A stretch of 64,000 bases of DNA. It comes from Ulota crispa. Its lineage: Eukaryota; Streptophyta; Bryopsida; Orthotrichales; Orthotrichaceae. The position numbers and the translations under genes are program-made. Below, piece by piece: positions 22,488 through 34,434 of the stretch (the first letter of the stretch is position 1; each line of letters starts with the position of its first letter). The notes under the pieces were generated by a model, which saw only the letters and a program-made list of their open reading frames with translations, made no database searches and was not told the origin of the DNA. The DNA lies in assembly GCA_963920765.1 (NCBI GenBank), contig OY987245.1, positions 2,992,727 through 3,056,726 on the forward strand, in the 5' to 3' direction.

Positions 22488-23912
22488 TGCTCGCGTCCCC
22501 AGCGCGCACTCCCAGGATTAGGGTTAGGCTTGGGCTGGGCTAAACTAGGCTAGACTAGGTTAGGTGGTGGCGCTTCATTCTTGTCTTGTGTCTAATCCTT
22601 TGGGCATGTGCACAGTCCAACGATCTTAAACTGGCTAAATTTCGTAGGATTGCTACCGAAATATGCAGCTAAAAAACTTTGGAACTTTACAATGTTAAAT
22701 TTGAAAATTTTAGTTTTTTAGCACTTTTGAACTTTACAGTGTTAAATTTGAGAACTTTAGCTTTTTAGCAGTGTTTTTAGCCACTTGAGCTAAAACCGAA
22801 AATTATATTTGGGATCACTGGTGCACACACAACCTTGTGTACAGAAACTTTGATGTTTTGTTACGAGGGAGCTTGGGCTTTTGTCACAAGAGATCTCTCA
22901 TGGATATCTGGGTTTATGGAGGTGGTTCGCACTATGTCTCATGTTTCAATTCTCAGTTGAGCTGAAAATTAGACCTCTACATTATGTTCCAAGTCCCACG
23001 TCCTGGTTTGCTTACAAACGCCTACATGGCAGCAGTTTTTGAAAGTTTTGGTTGGTGTCAAGAAGATGGGACTTCGCTCAAGTTGGATTGAGCAAAACTC
23101 AAACTCTACTTTGAGCTTGAGTTCTACCAGTTGTTGTGCTTAAGATTTTTTTTAGTGTTCGTTTTTGTCTTGTATAACACAACAATGGTGGGATTTGGTG
23201 TTGAGGTGGGATTTGCAAAGTTGGGATGTGGAACGTAATGTGAATCCCTCCCTCCTTGGAGGGCACCGAGGAGAACTACTTGTAAATTTTTGCTGGAATT
23301 TTTACCTAAATTTGACATTGACTCCTTGACCTCTGTAAATGCTTAGGTAGAGAAATGGATGAAATTGCTAAATTCTTCTTAAAAGGAATATGAGATTCGC
23401 TAATATCTAGACGAAATTTACAATTTCCGGGGCTTTCAGCTGGTTTGACTGGTGCTTTTCTTTGGATGGAATTTCTTTGATGCATATTCTGTAGCATTTC
23501 AGCACACTAAACTGCACATTAGTTGGATACGGAATGACGAAGTTGTCAATTTTGAGCGTTTTGTTCATGGGGTTTATTAGTAGCAAAAGTCTGGAGTAGT
23601 TTTCTCTGGTGATAAGAGCTCCTCTCACATATGCCTTTGTTAGTAATTTACACCAGAAGTGGCTTGTTCATGGCCTACCCACAAAAACGGAAAGGATTCA
23701 CTACCTTACATTGAAAGAAAGGTAGGATAATTCCAAACCGTTTGTATGAGTTTAGGCCCAATTTAGAGTTGTCCCAATCACAATCTTTGGTTATCAGTTA
23801 GGCTTAAGTTTTGGTTGGCCCCAATACAATGCTCTTAGGCCCAATTAATGGTCCAATTTCAGATTATCAAATCAAGCTCAAATTCATGAATGAGGTTGGT
23901 ACGTTGCAATGA
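22488..23912. other. Intergenic DNA downstream of the GNAT gene
   Basis: It begins with the probable 3' untranslated region. At about 22673-22775 there is a short imperfect tandem duplication (units containing GAACTTTACARTGTTAAATT) whose ends can also pair (GCTAAAAAAC against a GCTAAAA-like end). Nothing else is recognised. Confidence 0.5.
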
Positions 23913-24268
23913 TTAACCCTTAAGCGTCGGGGCCTATCGCCACAAATACACGGGCTCAATGTGTTTGCCAAGGACAATTTTTGTCCCCATCTATGTTTGA
24001 AGGTAAAGTGACTTGAGTTTTTGGTGCCAAAAAGTTGTCATATAACAAACCACGGTTATCACTAAAAGCAATTGGACCAACCCTCAATAGAAAGCTTTGG
24101 GACTTAGTTGGTGACCTAATTTGAGAAGTCAAGCAATTTTACTAGTTTGTTTTGGTGATTCTAAAACTAAGCCAACAATTGGGTATTATAGAGTAGTCCT
24201 TAATATAAGAATATAAACAAAATTAGGGCCCTTGCAATTCACTTCAACCTTATAACTATTGCATATAA
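23913..24268. mobile_element. Single TTAA-type end, element truncated or right end not found
   Basis: TTAACCCTTAAGCGTCGGGGCC resembles the start of the GCGCCC-type elements at 62680-64000. No facing end was found before the two MITEs at 24271-24644, so either the element is truncated or the resemblance is to the end only. The right boundary given here is arbitrary. Confidence 0.35.
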
Positions 24269-24270
24269 TA

Positions 24271-24451
24271 GGGGGTTTCAGATATCTCAAAAAAACAATG
24301 AATGGATAGGCGTGAATGAGTTTTCGTTCACTACGGTGAATGTGCTGTACCAACCTTAGGAGGTTGCCATGATTTGTTCACAAGTGACTAGCCAAGTTTT
24401 TCACAAATCACGTGCACAAAATCAGTAGTAGATGGCATATTTGAAACCCCC
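24271..24451. mobile_element. GGGGGTTTCA-ended MITE, short copy 1
   Basis: Starts GGGGGTTTCAGATATCTCAA and ends with the reverse complement GAAACCCCC, flanked by TA. It is 181 bp, non-coding. It shares the GTTCACT/GTGAAC-rich interior with the next copy and with 9190-9849. Confidence 0.75.
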
Positions 24452-24456
24452 TAATA

Positions 24457-24644
24457 GGGGGTTTCATATATCTCAAAAAAACAATGAATGAATGGTCGTG
24501 GACAAATTTTTGTTCACTAGTGAATACACTATGACAACCTTTGGGAGGTCGTCACGGCTTGTTCACAAAGTGACTTGCCCATGATTTTCACAAATCTTAT
24601 TCACGTGAACAATTTTGGTCCTGAATGCCATAATTGAAACCCCC
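24457..24644. mobile_element. GGGGGTTTCA-ended MITE, short copy 2
   Basis: Starts only 5 bp after copy 1 in the same orientation (GGGGGTTTCATATATCTCAA) and ends GAAACCCCC. It is 188 bp. The two copies are alike but far from identical, so they look like separate insertions or an old tandem duplication. Confidence 0.75.
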
Positions 24645-26100
24645 TAACGTCTGTACGTCGCCGGTTTTATTTAGTTCTGAATGACACGCATGGCTGTCAT
24701 AGGTGATAAACTTTGTTCAGTTATGGGTAATCCGAGCTGACAACTTGGTGGAAGAGCAAAATCAAGTACTAAGATCCTTACAACATGATGTTCCAGATAA
24801 GAGAACAATTAAGCACATTGCAACGTAATTTAGCCATGGTTTGCATGTAAGAACGTTTACATACAGGGCATACATTAATTAATGCTAACATCTACCAAAC
24901 AGAAAAACATGCCTCGACGATGAAGGCACCTCTGCATGGCTCGCAGCTGTGACTTATGAGCATGGCAATTAGCTTGACTCGATTTCTGTCATTTCATACT
25001 GGACTTCAGATTCTGCAGAATGAAAAAGTTAAAAGCCAAAAAGTCCTCAAAATCCTTGGACATGAGGACACTCCCAATCCTCAGGCATGAAACAGGTAGG
25101 CAGTGTCTCAAAGTCGATTAACTAGCGCTACGAGGAGCATTACCTACAGATAGCAAAAGTTTCTCCACATGCCGAGAATCCTCGAGAGGCGAATGGGTCT
25201 AGGCAATTTGAGAAAGGTCTCTCCACTAGATTCTTGTGACCTACACATAAAGTCTTCATATCCATCCACTTCTGAACTCCAGCTGCTGCATGCGGAACAG
25301 AACTGTTGATGAAGAACGCAACCTTAACTACCAAAAAAGGCCCCAGATTTTGTTGAAGAACGCATCAGTTGCCAGCCAAACTGCGTCTGACGACATCGCC
25401 TGAGCAAATAACAGACGGCAGCCAGCACGTCCAAGACGGGTGAAACAAACAAAAACTAGGCGTGTCACGCTTCTCTAGACTACAGATCTCTTCGAACAGT
25501 TCTGGCACAAAATTAGGGATTAGCAGCTGAAGTAATCTGCAAAACAATGACAGCCAAGCCCACTAAATCTACTTACAACTAGACACATAAACAAGGTAGC
25601 AGAAGAAAAAGGCAATTCCCCCAAAACCTGACAAAGGCTAGTGAACAAAATGTCTGACACAATTAGCATGGAAATAAAGGATGCAAGCACCTATCCATGC
25701 GCCACAAACAAATTCGCGCATGTAGGTAGTTGAGAGAAAGATAGTGCCCTGCAAGAAGGTGAAAAAGTGCCCATAGTCTTTATGATTAAAGACTTAGTTG
25801 TCGACGGAGATTGGCTTCACCAAGGCCCTGCAAAACAAATAAACGTTAGAATGAGCACTTTCACTAGAATACCATATACATCACTTGCTCAAAGAGCGAG
25901 ATTCCTTTTTCTACTGCATAAACAATGTAAATGTGTCCATCTCCAACTCCAGCATGATGGAGAAGAACCAGCCTGTCAATGCCCTGCGATTCACTAGACT
26001 CTAACCAAAAGAAAAGAAAAATTCACACCCAAGCTGTGCTGCTCAACACAAACTATGCAAACAGATACTACCTTCAGAAAAAAATCCACTCCACTTCAAC
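24645..26100. other. 3' flank of the SR45-like gene
   Basis: Lies downstream of the TGA at 26101. It may contain the 3' untranslated region, possibly with alternative exons, since several CT/AC pairs could act as minus-strand splice sites (for example near 25830). No coding exon can be supported. Confidence 0.4.
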
Positions 26101-29100
26101 TCACTGGCTGCTTTTTGACGGTGATGGCGAGCTACTACGACCGCTAGGGCTGCTGTTAGCAATGACCCTGTAATTCAGTTGAAAGGTCGAATTAATTAAT
26201 GTTATACAGCAGCAACACATCCTTGGCATACAGAAAACATCTGGGTTGTTTGATAATGCCAGCAGATTTCATAATTGTTCTGACGAGATATTCAAAAGCT
26301 GTAGTCACCTGGACAAGATTCAAACACAGGTAGCTTACTTCTTTGGGCTTCGGCTCTTCGAGAACTTCTTCACACCACGGGGAGGAGAAGCGCGCTACAA
26401 AAGAACATAGCATCCAAGAAAAGTTAGCATATAGCTGTCATAACAATAAATACTATGATTCTGTATGAATCCTGCTAGGCATCATTGTTCACATGAAAGG
26501 TTTTAAAAAAAGAGTAAAAATGAGGTCGATCGCAATTAAATATTTTCAACAACTAAAATATGACAGGAATTACAGTGATATGTAACAACAACACTTTTCG
26601 CCAATTAGTGGCAGGGTACTATTTTCTGGTGATGTACATATATGATGCATGATTTGTCACCCACATGCATGTGAAGAGATACTTGGAGCAAAGGTGTGCG
26701 CAGATGCCAGGAACCTACTTTGGAGGTTGTCCTAATTCTCATATTTCAACATCCTACACATAGTAATTGAAGAAAGAGGATATATCGGCATGGTAACAGA
26801 TAAACAACCTTCTTTGTTGGGCTTGGCGAAGAAGAGTAAGAGGTGGACTTCCTGCGCTTGCCAATAGGAGAACGGGCCCTGCAAGTATACCACAATTATC
26901 TTTTAGCACATATGACAGGATTGACTCAAGAAAATGCACTCTTCTGTTGCTCTACAATCAGAAACGCCAACCAGAACTGCTCGTACCTCCTTGGAGCCGA
27001 ACGAGATCGTGAGCGAAGTGGTCGTCGAGGCGGTGGAGACCTGCTGATGCGACGTCTTGGTGGTGACAATCGGCGGGGTGGTGTCCTTGCACGTCTCCCG
27101 GGTGGAGGACTTCTGCACATCCCAGATCAGTCAAAATGTGAGGCACTGGCTTGTGCATCGCCCTCACCATTCCATTAGTAAAGCCTCTTGACCTCCTCCT
27201 CAAATCAAATAAAAAGTATTTAATGAAAAATATTAACAAGCTTGGACCGCAAATACGATCAGTTCCTATTAGTGAAGGAAATCCAAAAACTTTCCCCACT
27301 CTTGTAATAAACCCACTGTTCACGAAAACAGAAGACAATAATAAATCAGCCTCACTTACCTTCTTCTATACGGTGGCGGAGAACGCTGACGACGCACAGG
27401 GCTGCCTCGGATTCTCCTAGGAGGTGATCTAAGAAAAAGAGAAAAGTATGATTAAATCCTCCCGAAGGGTAAAAAATAATTATTTTAATTCACACTTTGC
27501 TTGGTCTAAGATTACCGAACCTGATAGGTGAACGACGTCGACGAAAGGGCGAAGGAGACCGTCGGCGATGGGGAGACATCACAGGGGGGCGCCTACGGGG
27601 TGGTGAATCAGCCATTCTCCTCCGAGGGGGAGGTGATGGCGACCGCCCTCTACGGATTGATGGAGCTGAAAGCACAGGTTTGAGTCACAGTAAATACAAG
27701 CTCAACAGACCACTTGATAGACCTGACACCAAGAATATAACAGGAGTCGAGCCCAACAAAAGACCTGAAGAATATCACTTACAATCACGCCGGCGTGGAC
27801 CATCCTTCAGACCATCACGTGCAGGCAAGTCTCGCCCCATGATTTCCCTCTTCGGAGGGGCAGGTGAAACCTCTCTCCTTTGAGGAGGGGGGGTTGCCTT
27901 TCTTCTCGGCACCAAAATGAACTGAGCACTAACAATGTTCCCATCGATTTGACCCTACATCATCACGTCCCACATTGTGAAGTGAGTGATTTTCAAAGCT
28001 GTAGTAATCGTCATCACCAATGCGATTCCCTGCCATTGGGCACGTCAAATAACACACCCCGAACCACGAGGATAGAAACAGAAAGATTTAAATCAAAACT
28101 CGTATTGATATGGGAAATGGTTTTAAACGATTGCAATCATGCACTACTCGTCATCATTCACAAATACTCAGGAACCTGGTATAGAATTAACAATAATTGG
28201 ACTTTGGAGCAAATGTCATTCAGAGGATTACAATAAAAACTGGCTGATCTAACATTGAACACAACAACAAATGAAAGTTCGTTATGTAAGTAAGATCACG
28301 AACCCCGTCCATATGCGCCAATGCCTTCTCAGCATCAGGCCTTGATTTGAACTCAACATATCCATATCCTTTGGGTAGATTCACCTGTTCATTGTATCAT
28401 CAGTAAGTCAGACGTATTCCAAGATACGTGAATACAGCATCCTTCTCAAAACAAACATTTAAAGTTCATAGAACGCATCAAAGCAGTGCAATACGGTTAA
28501 AACTACACTATGAAAATTCCTTCAATCGCCCCTGGAAAGTTTTCCAAACAACAGAACATCTACTATTGTACAGATACAACCCAGCTCAAAAACTCTACGT
28601 TTTAGAAAAGAAAAGAAAAGAAAAAAAGAAAAAACTGAACACAACACAACACAACACATGGTGCGCTCTTGTATGAAAGGCCATGAATTGAATTTTAACA
28701 TACAAGATATACAAAACTTACAGTTCGATCCATAGCCAATTCCACATTCACGACGTCTCCATAGATCCCTGCACCATGCCAGTGTATAATTGCTCCAGAA
28801 TTATAAACACACGAGGAGACACGTACCAACGCAATTTTGCTAGCCTAATTATGTATAATCTCCACGCAGCATATACCGCAGATAATAGATCATTCTAAAA
28901 CATACTCGTAAATAGGTGCCAAAGAGATAGACGAAGACTCCGCATGCATACCGAAGATTTCTTTTAGGTGCGCCTCATTCACATTCCGAGTAAGACAACC
29001 AACATGCAGTACAGTAGATTCGGGGGTGGGAGTGCGCAATTTCCTGCAAATCGAAATGTGCAAAAAAAAATCAACAAAAGTTGAGAAGCTTACATCACAA

Positions 29101-29959
29101 TGCGCGTTCAGAAAAAAATAATACAGCTACGCCTTGAAACTAACTACCGATGAAAAAATCACGCTTCCAAATTGAAAACAGTCTGCAAGGACAAATTTAA
29201 CAAAACTGCTTACTTCACCGGAGAAAATTTCTTAGGTGGGGGAGAGGAGGATCTGATTTTCTTTGCCCCCGCGGCATCACTGCACACAAAACAAACATAA
29301 CGAAGATTTATTAAAAATGTAGAATGTCCACGCGCTGCGAAGTACTAATACAGTTGCTGAACAGGCTCTCGCATATAGTGACTCAGTAAACAATGAGTTA
29401 ACTCCAATTTTCAGAAAACCTCGTCTCGAATAAATAGACTTGAATGTGATACGAGTGAAAGTTCACTTCTTCCTTCCCGCTAGTTTGGATGCCAGAAACG
29501 GATGTTTGAAGTGAAAAATATTGTACTTCGTTCTCTTAAAACTTACGCAGAACGAAGTGGACAATAAAACCGTGAACAACCAAATGGATATATGTTTAGG
29601 TCCAAGACATAGGGAAACGACAAAAAACAAAAACCTGAATGTACTCCTCATGAACCGTTCCTTGCTTGAAAATAATCAAGATCAAAAAGGCATAGAGGTC
29701 TCCCCTCCGGAGCGTGATAAAATTAAGAGCACGTTTGTCCAACCATTCCAGAACTAATTGCACAAACTTCGGGGTTGGATGATCATAATTACCTTGTCTT
29801 TGCAGGAGGACTCCTACTCCTGGAGGTCTCACTTCCAGAAGACGAAGAGGATCGAGACCTCGACCTGGAACCTGATGCTGATGATGAACCCGTGTAAGAC
29901 GATGATCCCGTAGTAACTGATGGCGATGACGCTTTAGGTTTCCCTGCAGGCTTCGCCAT
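26101..29959 (-). CDS. SR45: SR45/RNPS1-type serine/arginine-rich splicing factor
   Basis: Nuclear splicing regulator and exon-junction-complex auxiliary factor by family. Twelve coding exons: 29793-29959, 29214-29279, 28952-29043, 28722-28768, 28304-28384, 27783-27954, 27521-27665, 27360-27428, 26987-27112, 26809-26878, 26339-26394 and 26101-26167. All are GT-AG and in phase, giving 385 aa, near the size of Arabidopsis SR45. Layout is RS-RRM-RS, as expected. The N-terminal Ser/Arg segment covers about 20-56. The RRM covers about 86-165, with RNP2 LHVGCL (90-95), the family signature RNVNEAHLKEIFG (97-109) and RNP1 KGYGYVEF (129-136). A C-terminal Arg/Ser/Pro-rich region with many RSP and RRRSP motifs is spread over seven small exons. 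Each of those exons is a plausible unit for alternative splicing, common in this family. The start is the ATG followed by AKPAGKPK; the frame upstream of it lacks an ATG. Confidence 0.92.
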
Positions 29960-30249
29960 TTTTCTAACCCTACTCCACACTTCTCTGTGCTTTCTTCACT
30001 TCAAAACCCAATGCATGCAGTAGCCGAGCACAATCCTGTAAGCTTGGACAGCAGGAGGTAATCAATTCCATCAGCAGAACTTCTATCAAAAGTCTAAAAA
30101 GCATTCTCCCTAAAACGACTAAATAGAAAAACTACTTCAAAGCCTCCAAGCGATAAAAAAAATTCAATCAATAACAAATATTTCCGGACATGAACCAAAT
30201 CGATGTCTAAAACCCTACACTAAAACAAGAACCAGTTCTAAAGACCGGC

Positions 30250-30730
30250 TGACCAAACCTCAACAAAACGCACCAAAAATCCAGCATTAGAAGTAAAACT
30301 GAGTCCGAGAGGATTTCAACGACCAGAGAAAAGCTCAAAAAAATTAATCACCCCGCCCAAACGCACAACGGCCATCCCAAGCGACAAAATAAATAAATCC
30401 CTATAAAAGAAAAAGAAGAATAGAACAACAAAAAACAGCGCCTTGAGCCAGAATCCACAGGATGATAAGAAAAAAAAGATAAGAAGGCTTAACAGAAACG
30501 GAAAACCTGAGGCGCTTCTGTAGGACAATGCTGAACCGTAAACTGCCGCCTAACGCAATGCAGACGAGCCTGTTTCGGTAGAGAAGTGGCTCGTTGAAAA
30601 GAGAAACTGGAGAAAGACAAGGAAAGCGTAAGGGACGCACCAGAGCGGGAGGTCGTGAAGGAGGAAAAACACGGCCAGAACTCCGAAGCTCCGTCGCAAC
30701 CTACGCCAGCAACAAAAACCAGCACAGACG
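30250..30730. repeat. Upstream segment shared with the SKL2-like gene, copy 1
   Basis: Similar to 38950-39415 in the same orientation. Shared stretches include the area around CCAAACGCACAA, GATTTCAAC, GAATCCACA/GCAATCCACA and GTCGCAACCT, ending in CAGCACAGACG. It begins about 290 bp upstream of the SR45-like start codon. It probably overlaps the promoter or a 5' leader exon and intron. Frames inside are not supported as genes. Confidence 0.7.
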
Positions 30731-30983
30731 TGAGGAGCATGCGTCGGAGCTCGCCACAGAAGGAGTTAGGGCTGCGATTTACGAAATCCACGAAATCCGT
30801 AGACAAGGGCCTCTCATCTACGTTATTTGTAGATGCTAAATGTAGGCAACGGGTGTTTAGCTTAAGTCATTTCGTGATGGATGAATAATGTTCCTTGTTT
30901 CGTGGCAGTTGAGGTGGATGAATGGTTATCGTCCGTTGGTCCCATTCACCCTGCTCTCCATTTTCTCCTCAAACTTGAACTAC

Positions 30984-31301
30984 GGTAGGAGGCTCATAAA
31001 CCGACCATCTAAGGGTTGAAACTGAATTTGGGGGGGTGAAACTTTTTGAATTGTTTTTCAGTAAATTTTCTTTGAAAGATAAGAGGAATTGGCATCTAAT
31101 TCAAGTTGTTTCATATTTTTTGGAATTTTGCAAAATTAGTTATGAAATTTTGAAGTTGAAGTGACATAGGGCTCTAAAATCGAGCATCTCCTCAAATATA
31201 CATTGTATGTACATTGTCGTAGGCCATGAAAAATAGCATGTAAAACCATGTATGGGAAGGTGAGCGGTTTTAGAGCCTAAGCAAAATATGAACCTCCTAC
31301 C
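30984..31301. mobile_element. GGTAGGAGG-ended MITE, copy 2
   Basis: Starts GGTAGGAGGCTCATAAACCG and ends GAACCTCCTACC. The interior matches 3711-4048 along most of its length. It is 318 bp. Its right end touches the TTAA of the next element, so one of the two probably inserted at the edge of the other. Confidence 0.75.
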
Positions 31302-32209
31302 TTAATCCGTAAAGGACTAAGCCTTTTTTTGTGAAAATCACTGAAAACTACCACTTCTAAGAGGTTTATTGAAAAGGGATGTCATGTTTTATTGTTGGAA
31401 AACCCAACCATAGGATCTTGTCCTAGACTAGAAGAGGTACTTGTGGGAAAAACATCAGCTCATTCCAAATGGAGAGGAGTGAGATATTTACATCTAAAGT
31501 GAAAAAATGAGTTTTTTTTCATGCTGCCCAAAAATTCCAAAAGCCTTTCACCATTCTTATAAAAAAAATTGCTCTACCCAAAGTTGCGCTTTGTATTTTC
31601 CATGTAGGAGATCAAGTTAGGTATGTGTGGGAGAATTTTCAAATCAATTGGAACTAGTAAAAAGAAGTAAAGAATGAGTCAAAACACTAAATTGTTAAGA
31701 ATTTAATTATTAAAATGAAAAATGCAAATCCCAATGATTATAATGTTCTAATAAACAATGTACTTCCTCTGGTTTAATTTTTTTCCAAAACGATGGAAAT
31801 TGAGTAACATAAAGGACTTCAAAGCTTGTTTTAGAATAGAGAATCCATAATTGCCTGCAAACAAAAACTCCTCATAACTTTCATTTCATTGATTGAAACT
31901 AAATGATTCAAAGCTTCCCACATACAAAAAAACTCAAAGGACCAATTTCAAATTTTTATTTCAAAAAAATGTCATTTTAAAGAAGTTTTTGGGTTGCCTG
32001 TACGAGCGGTCCTCCCTAAATTTTCATAAATTCATGCATAACTTCTTTATCAAATGTCGGAAGGAAGAAAAAATTAAATGTTCACATAGATTTTTGAATT
32101 CCCCACCTTCAATAAAAGTTTCAAAAAACCACCCAAAATAATTTAACCATAGGTACATGCCCACAGTCCAACCTGTCCCCCAAAGGGACAATGGTCCTCT
32201 AGGGGTTAA
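31302..32209 (-). mobile_element. TTAA-type element, family A, reversed
   Basis: Bounded by TTAA. Left end TTAATCCGTAAAGGACT; reverse complement of the right end TTAACCCCTAGAGGACC. The interior matches 2523-3450 and 6961-7881 in reverse orientation, and 61099-62053 in the same orientation. It is 908 bp and non-coding. Confidence 0.75.
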
Positions 32210-32768
32210 CCTACAAATTGAAATTGTTAAAAGAGTGTACTTGTGCATGACCATTATTAATTACGAGTCTCTTGGGGGTTTTGTTGCAATCTACATCTCA
32301 TGTGTGGGAGTAAGGATTTTCATTACTGAGCTTCAATAGTCAACGGACTTCTACTTGAACACAAACTTATTTTTTTAGTTATATTTTAATTTAAAATCTT
32401 TATTGTACACATTAAAGTTTACTCTTGGAACAATATTACAATATGAATATAGGTACGTCTTTTGAATGGTGCTTTTTTGATACAACCCTGAGCTTCAAAT
32501 GCAAAATAATGTTGTTTATAGCCCATAGTTCTCACCAACAGGGAATTGATATAGACATACCCGGGATTTGTTATGTGGACAATTGGGGGATAAATTTCAG
32601 ATATTAACCATTGACAAGTTGAATTTGGAAATTTTGAATTTAGATTTGGATTTAGAGATTTTGATTTTATTTAGAAATATAGAGTAGGACATAATTGAAT
32701 AACGCCTAATGAAAAAACTTAGCTTTTTTTACATAAATTGTTTAAAATCCAACTTTGATGCATTGTCA
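32210..32768. other. AT-rich intergenic DNA, nothing recognised
   Basis: No gene or element end seen. A few short frames lack motifs. Confidence 0.55.
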
Positions 32769-33095
32769 TTTTAATGTTTTTTTGAAACCAAAAATAGTGA
32801 TTGCCTTCATCACAATGCTACTTTTACATACTCTGCTAGGGGGTGATTGGTGTTTTGTTGGTTTTCTAAAACATAGTTGGAGTGCGTTTGGTGTTGTATA
32901 TTTGAGGCATCTTTTGCTGTTTCAACTTCCACCAAAAAGTTCTGGAAGACTTTGGAAAAGGACATGGTTGGAGGGTGCTTGGTGTTCTATATCTGAGGCA
33001 TCTTTTATTGCTTCAACTTTCACCAGTAGAAGGTTCTAGAAAAGGGCATGGAATCAATGAGGGTTAGGCTCCCACTTAATAGTATAGATAGATAT
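32769..33095. repeat. Direct repeat, copy 1
   Basis: About 330 bp that recurs at 33531-33864 in the same orientation. It starts around TGTTTTTTTGAAACC and ends AGTATAGATAGAT. Within the unit a shorter motif (TTGGTGTTCTATATCTGAGG and relatives) is itself repeated twice. Read in reverse, the end resembles the 5' terminus of some plant Helitrons (TCTATACTA), but no matching 3' hairpin was identified. Confidence 0.65.
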
Positions 33096-33530
33096 ATACA
33101 AGACTTCAAAGAATGTGTTTCACTTCAAAAAATTGCAAATTCTTCAAGTTGACATCACTAAGTGAATTTTAGATATGGCAAAGCACAATATTACTAAATT
33201 CATCTATTTTACTACAAAACACCTTTTTTACAAACCTTCGGACTTTGCTAATATCTTGATTTTTTGCAAGTTATAATATGTTAAAAAGTTGGTACATATG
33301 ACTATATGAATTACATTTGCTAAACTCCCTTAAATACTTTCAATTTCTATTAGTGTAGTTATATTTCTACCTCTATACAAGTATACGCTTTGTACAAGTT
33401 GGACATATATGGGTAAAGCAATATTCAACTCTACAAAAAGTTAATGTTTCACAAATAAATTTGTTTAGAATCTAATTTTGATGAACTTTACAAAAAATCA
33501 ACATCTCACAATTGGTTTAGAATCTAATCA

Positions 33531-33864
33531 TTTTTATGTTTTTTTGAAACCAAAAATAGTAATTGCTTTCAAAACAATGCTGTTCTTTAGTACTTTGCTA
33601 GGGGGTGTTTGACATTTTGTTGGTTTTCTAAAACATGAGTGGAAGGCATTTGGTGTTCTATTTTTGGAGAAACCTTGGTTGTTTCAACTTCCGCCAAAAA
33701 GTTCTAGAATGTTTTGGAAAAAGACATGATTGAAGGACACTTGGTGTTCTATATCTAGGGCATCTTTTGTTGCTTTGACTTACACCAAAAAGTTCTAAAA
33801 GGTTCTAAAAAAGGTCACGGAGTCAATGACGGAAATCCTCCCACTTTGTAGTATAGATAGATGT
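33531..33864. repeat. Direct repeat, copy 2
   Basis: Second copy of the unit at 32769-33095, with moderate divergence. The spacer between the copies also contains partial echoes of the unit's left flank (AGAATCTAAT), suggesting repeated local duplication. Confidence 0.65.
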
Positions 33865-34434
33865 TATTTTTATACAGCAATGATTTAGAATTCTGAGTTC
33901 CACAACTTGAGTGATGGCACACAACTGTATGATAACACAATGTGGCAACAAAGTGATTAGTGAATAACACATGTCTTTCAACACTAATTCTTTAGCCAAG
34001 CTAAACCAGGAATTTAGTGGTCATTTGGTGTCAAGTAATGAAATAGAAACACTTTTGCATGAAGTTCATACCGGCGTTACCGTAGATGATGAGTAGAGAT
34101 ATAATGAATTAAATATGCGGATACTTCCCCAAGAACACAGCTTCTGTAAAGAAAATGGTAAGTGATGCAGTGATAACAGAAAGATTTCTAACCTTCAGAT
34201 CTTCAACATCCCAACATTGTTTCAGGAAAATTATCCTTAAACTTTACCCCTCACTGAGGGTTTCCTACAATATGGAGTTGGACACTTCATAAAAAAAGAG
34301 TCAAACAACCACCTCAACGCTCAAGCCATCCACGCTTCTTCCATCAAAAATTAATATGGAATAACAAAAAAATGGACAGCTTGCTCACGGTCACCTTCAT
34401 ATCCAATCCGATGTGCGAGTCAGCAAAGAACTCC
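33865..34434. other. 3' flank of the SKL2-like gene
   Basis: Between the direct repeat and the stop codon at 34435. Probably contains the 3' untranslated region. Nothing else recognised. Confidence 0.5.
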
